DNA of 5,361 bases from Thermoleophilaceae bacterium (lineage in GTDB: Bacteria > Actinomycetota > Thermoleophilia > Solirubrobacterales > Thermoleophilaceae), in the NCBI GenBank assembly GCA_013695855.1, contig JACCZR010000093.1:1-5361 (forward strand). Reading direction: 5' to 3'. Position numbers and translations under genes: made by a program. Positions within the stretch are counted from its first letter, which is position 1. Each line of letters opens with the position of its first letter. Of this stretch, positions 4,927-5,361 are shown piece after piece. The notes under the pieces are model-generated. The model did no database searches and was not told the origin of the DNA. It saw nothing but the letters and a program-made list of their open reading frames with translations.

Positions 4927-5361
4927 GTGCGGACTCCCCCACCGCCAGATCGGAGCGGTGACGTACCTGTGGCGAGACTCCCGAGGGCAGCCCGTTCGTT
5001 TTCTCCGAACAGATCAGTTCGGATAGCGCCCGGCACCCGCCTGTCCCGATCAGAACGCCGGTCAATCTGCTCCGGACGACGGTTTAGCGCCAGCCAGACG
5101 CTCGCGGGAGGCCGAGGACGTGACCGGTTCACCGGCTCCCCGCGCTCGGACCTCATCTTCACCCGCGGCGGCGCCGACCGGGTACGCGCCCGCGACGGCG
5201 ACGACTGCCTCCACGGTGGCTCCGGCGCCGACCGCCTCGAGGGAGGGCGCGGAAAGGACGTGCTGGCCGGCGGAAGCGGCAACGACCGACTGGCCGGAGG
5301 CCCGGGGCGCGACCGGATCGACTGCGGGCCGGGGCGCGACGTGGCGCGTGTGCAGCCGGGT
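4927..5361 (+). CDS. RTX (hemolysin-type calcium-binding) repeat protein, partial, possibly 5'-truncated
   Basis: The plus-strand frame is open from 4909 to the window end. From about residue 61 it carries nonapeptide repeats of the GGxGxDxLx kind: LAGGRGRDRFTG, GGADRV, GGSGADRLEG, GGRGKDVLAG, GGSGNDRLAG, GGPGRDRIDCGPGRDV. Such repeats form calcium-bound parallel beta rolls in secreted or surface proteins, and the DCGPGRD form is one I associate with Thermoleophilia. The gene runs off the window. The start is unclear: GTG 4927 and GTG 4969 both lack good Shine-Dalgarno sites, there is no signal peptide, and codons before about 5120 (AGA, TCA, ATA, CGA) are unlike the GC-rich repeats. The first 60 residues are therefore probably not real protein, and the gene may have lost its 5' end at this locus. 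It is divergent from the hicAB run. Confidence 0.6.
   Translation, partial: MRTPPPPDRSGDVPVARLPRAARSFSPNRSVRIAPGTRLSRSERRSICSGRRFSASQTLAGGRGRDRFTGSPRSDLIFTRGGADRVRARDGDDCLHGGSGADRLEGGRGKDVLAGGSGNDRLAGGPGRDRIDCGPGRDVARVQPG

Noticed and set aside
4692..5100. tRNA gene or attachment site as an island insertion point
   Set aside because: No cloverleaf or T-arm consensus seen, and no integrase gene in the window.
4758..5282. Minus-strand 174-aa ORF
   Set aside because: Antisense to the RTX repeats with an Arg/Pro/Ser-rich composition and no motif.
1..5361. CRISPR array, insertion sequence or transposase
   Set aside because: No regularly spaced repeats of 24-40 bp and no transposase motif; the two direct-repeat pairs found are imperfect and occur only twice each.

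Overview
This high-GC window suggests an actinobacterium, most likely of the class Thermoleophilia (Solirubrobacterales or Gaiellales-like). The reasons are GTG and TTG starts, strongly GC-rich third positions, an rluB-aroH-hisC cluster, a Rieske/DUF2231-like start, and an RTX repeat protein with the Cys-containing DCGPGRD style I associate with that class. The lineage is an inference from gene content; no rRNA or marker phylogeny was possible.

Positions 1-2316, all on the minus strand, look like core genome. In transcription order they are rluB (23S rRNA pseudouridine synthase, GTG start), aroH (monofunctional chorismate mutase), hisC (PLP aminotransferase), and the start of a DUF2231/Rieske-type membrane protein that leaves the window at position 1. 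rluB/aroH and aroH/hisC each overlap by 4 nt (GTGA, ATGA). The DUF2231-like gene starts 14 nt after hisC with a good Shine-Dalgarno. AroH beside HisC suggests that the aminotransferase may also work in Phe/Tyr synthesis.

Positions 2328-4691, still on the minus strand, look like accessory DNA just upstream of rluB. In transcription order they are a hicA-hicB toxin-antitoxin pair (ATGA overlap), a 363-aa protein resembling only the N-terminal part of an Eco57I/type IIG restriction-methylase, a 155-aa RelA/SpoT-domain protein that lacks the start of its domain, and a 104-aa protein of unknown function. The restriction-like gene ends exactly where the RelA-like gene begins (ATGA overlap). Both are truncated on the side facing the junction, so they look like two broken genes joined by a deletion or rearrangement, or by an assembly error. 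The 104-aa gene carries an imperfect direct repeat of its own 5' end. The RelA-domain gene plus its small partner resembles the layout of small-alarmone-synthetase toxin-antitoxin (toxSAS) modules, though here the synthetase looks defective.

Positions 4692-5361 are mostly gene-poor. They hold a short remnant of a second restriction-like N-terminus (35 bp, 32 identical to part of the first). On the plus strand there is a run of calcium-binding nonapeptide (RTX) repeats that continues past the window end and has no convincing start. Overall this looks like an eroding defence or mobility hotspot next to a core biosynthetic operon. All genes from hicA to hisC point the same way with tiny gaps, so island and core genes may share transcripts.
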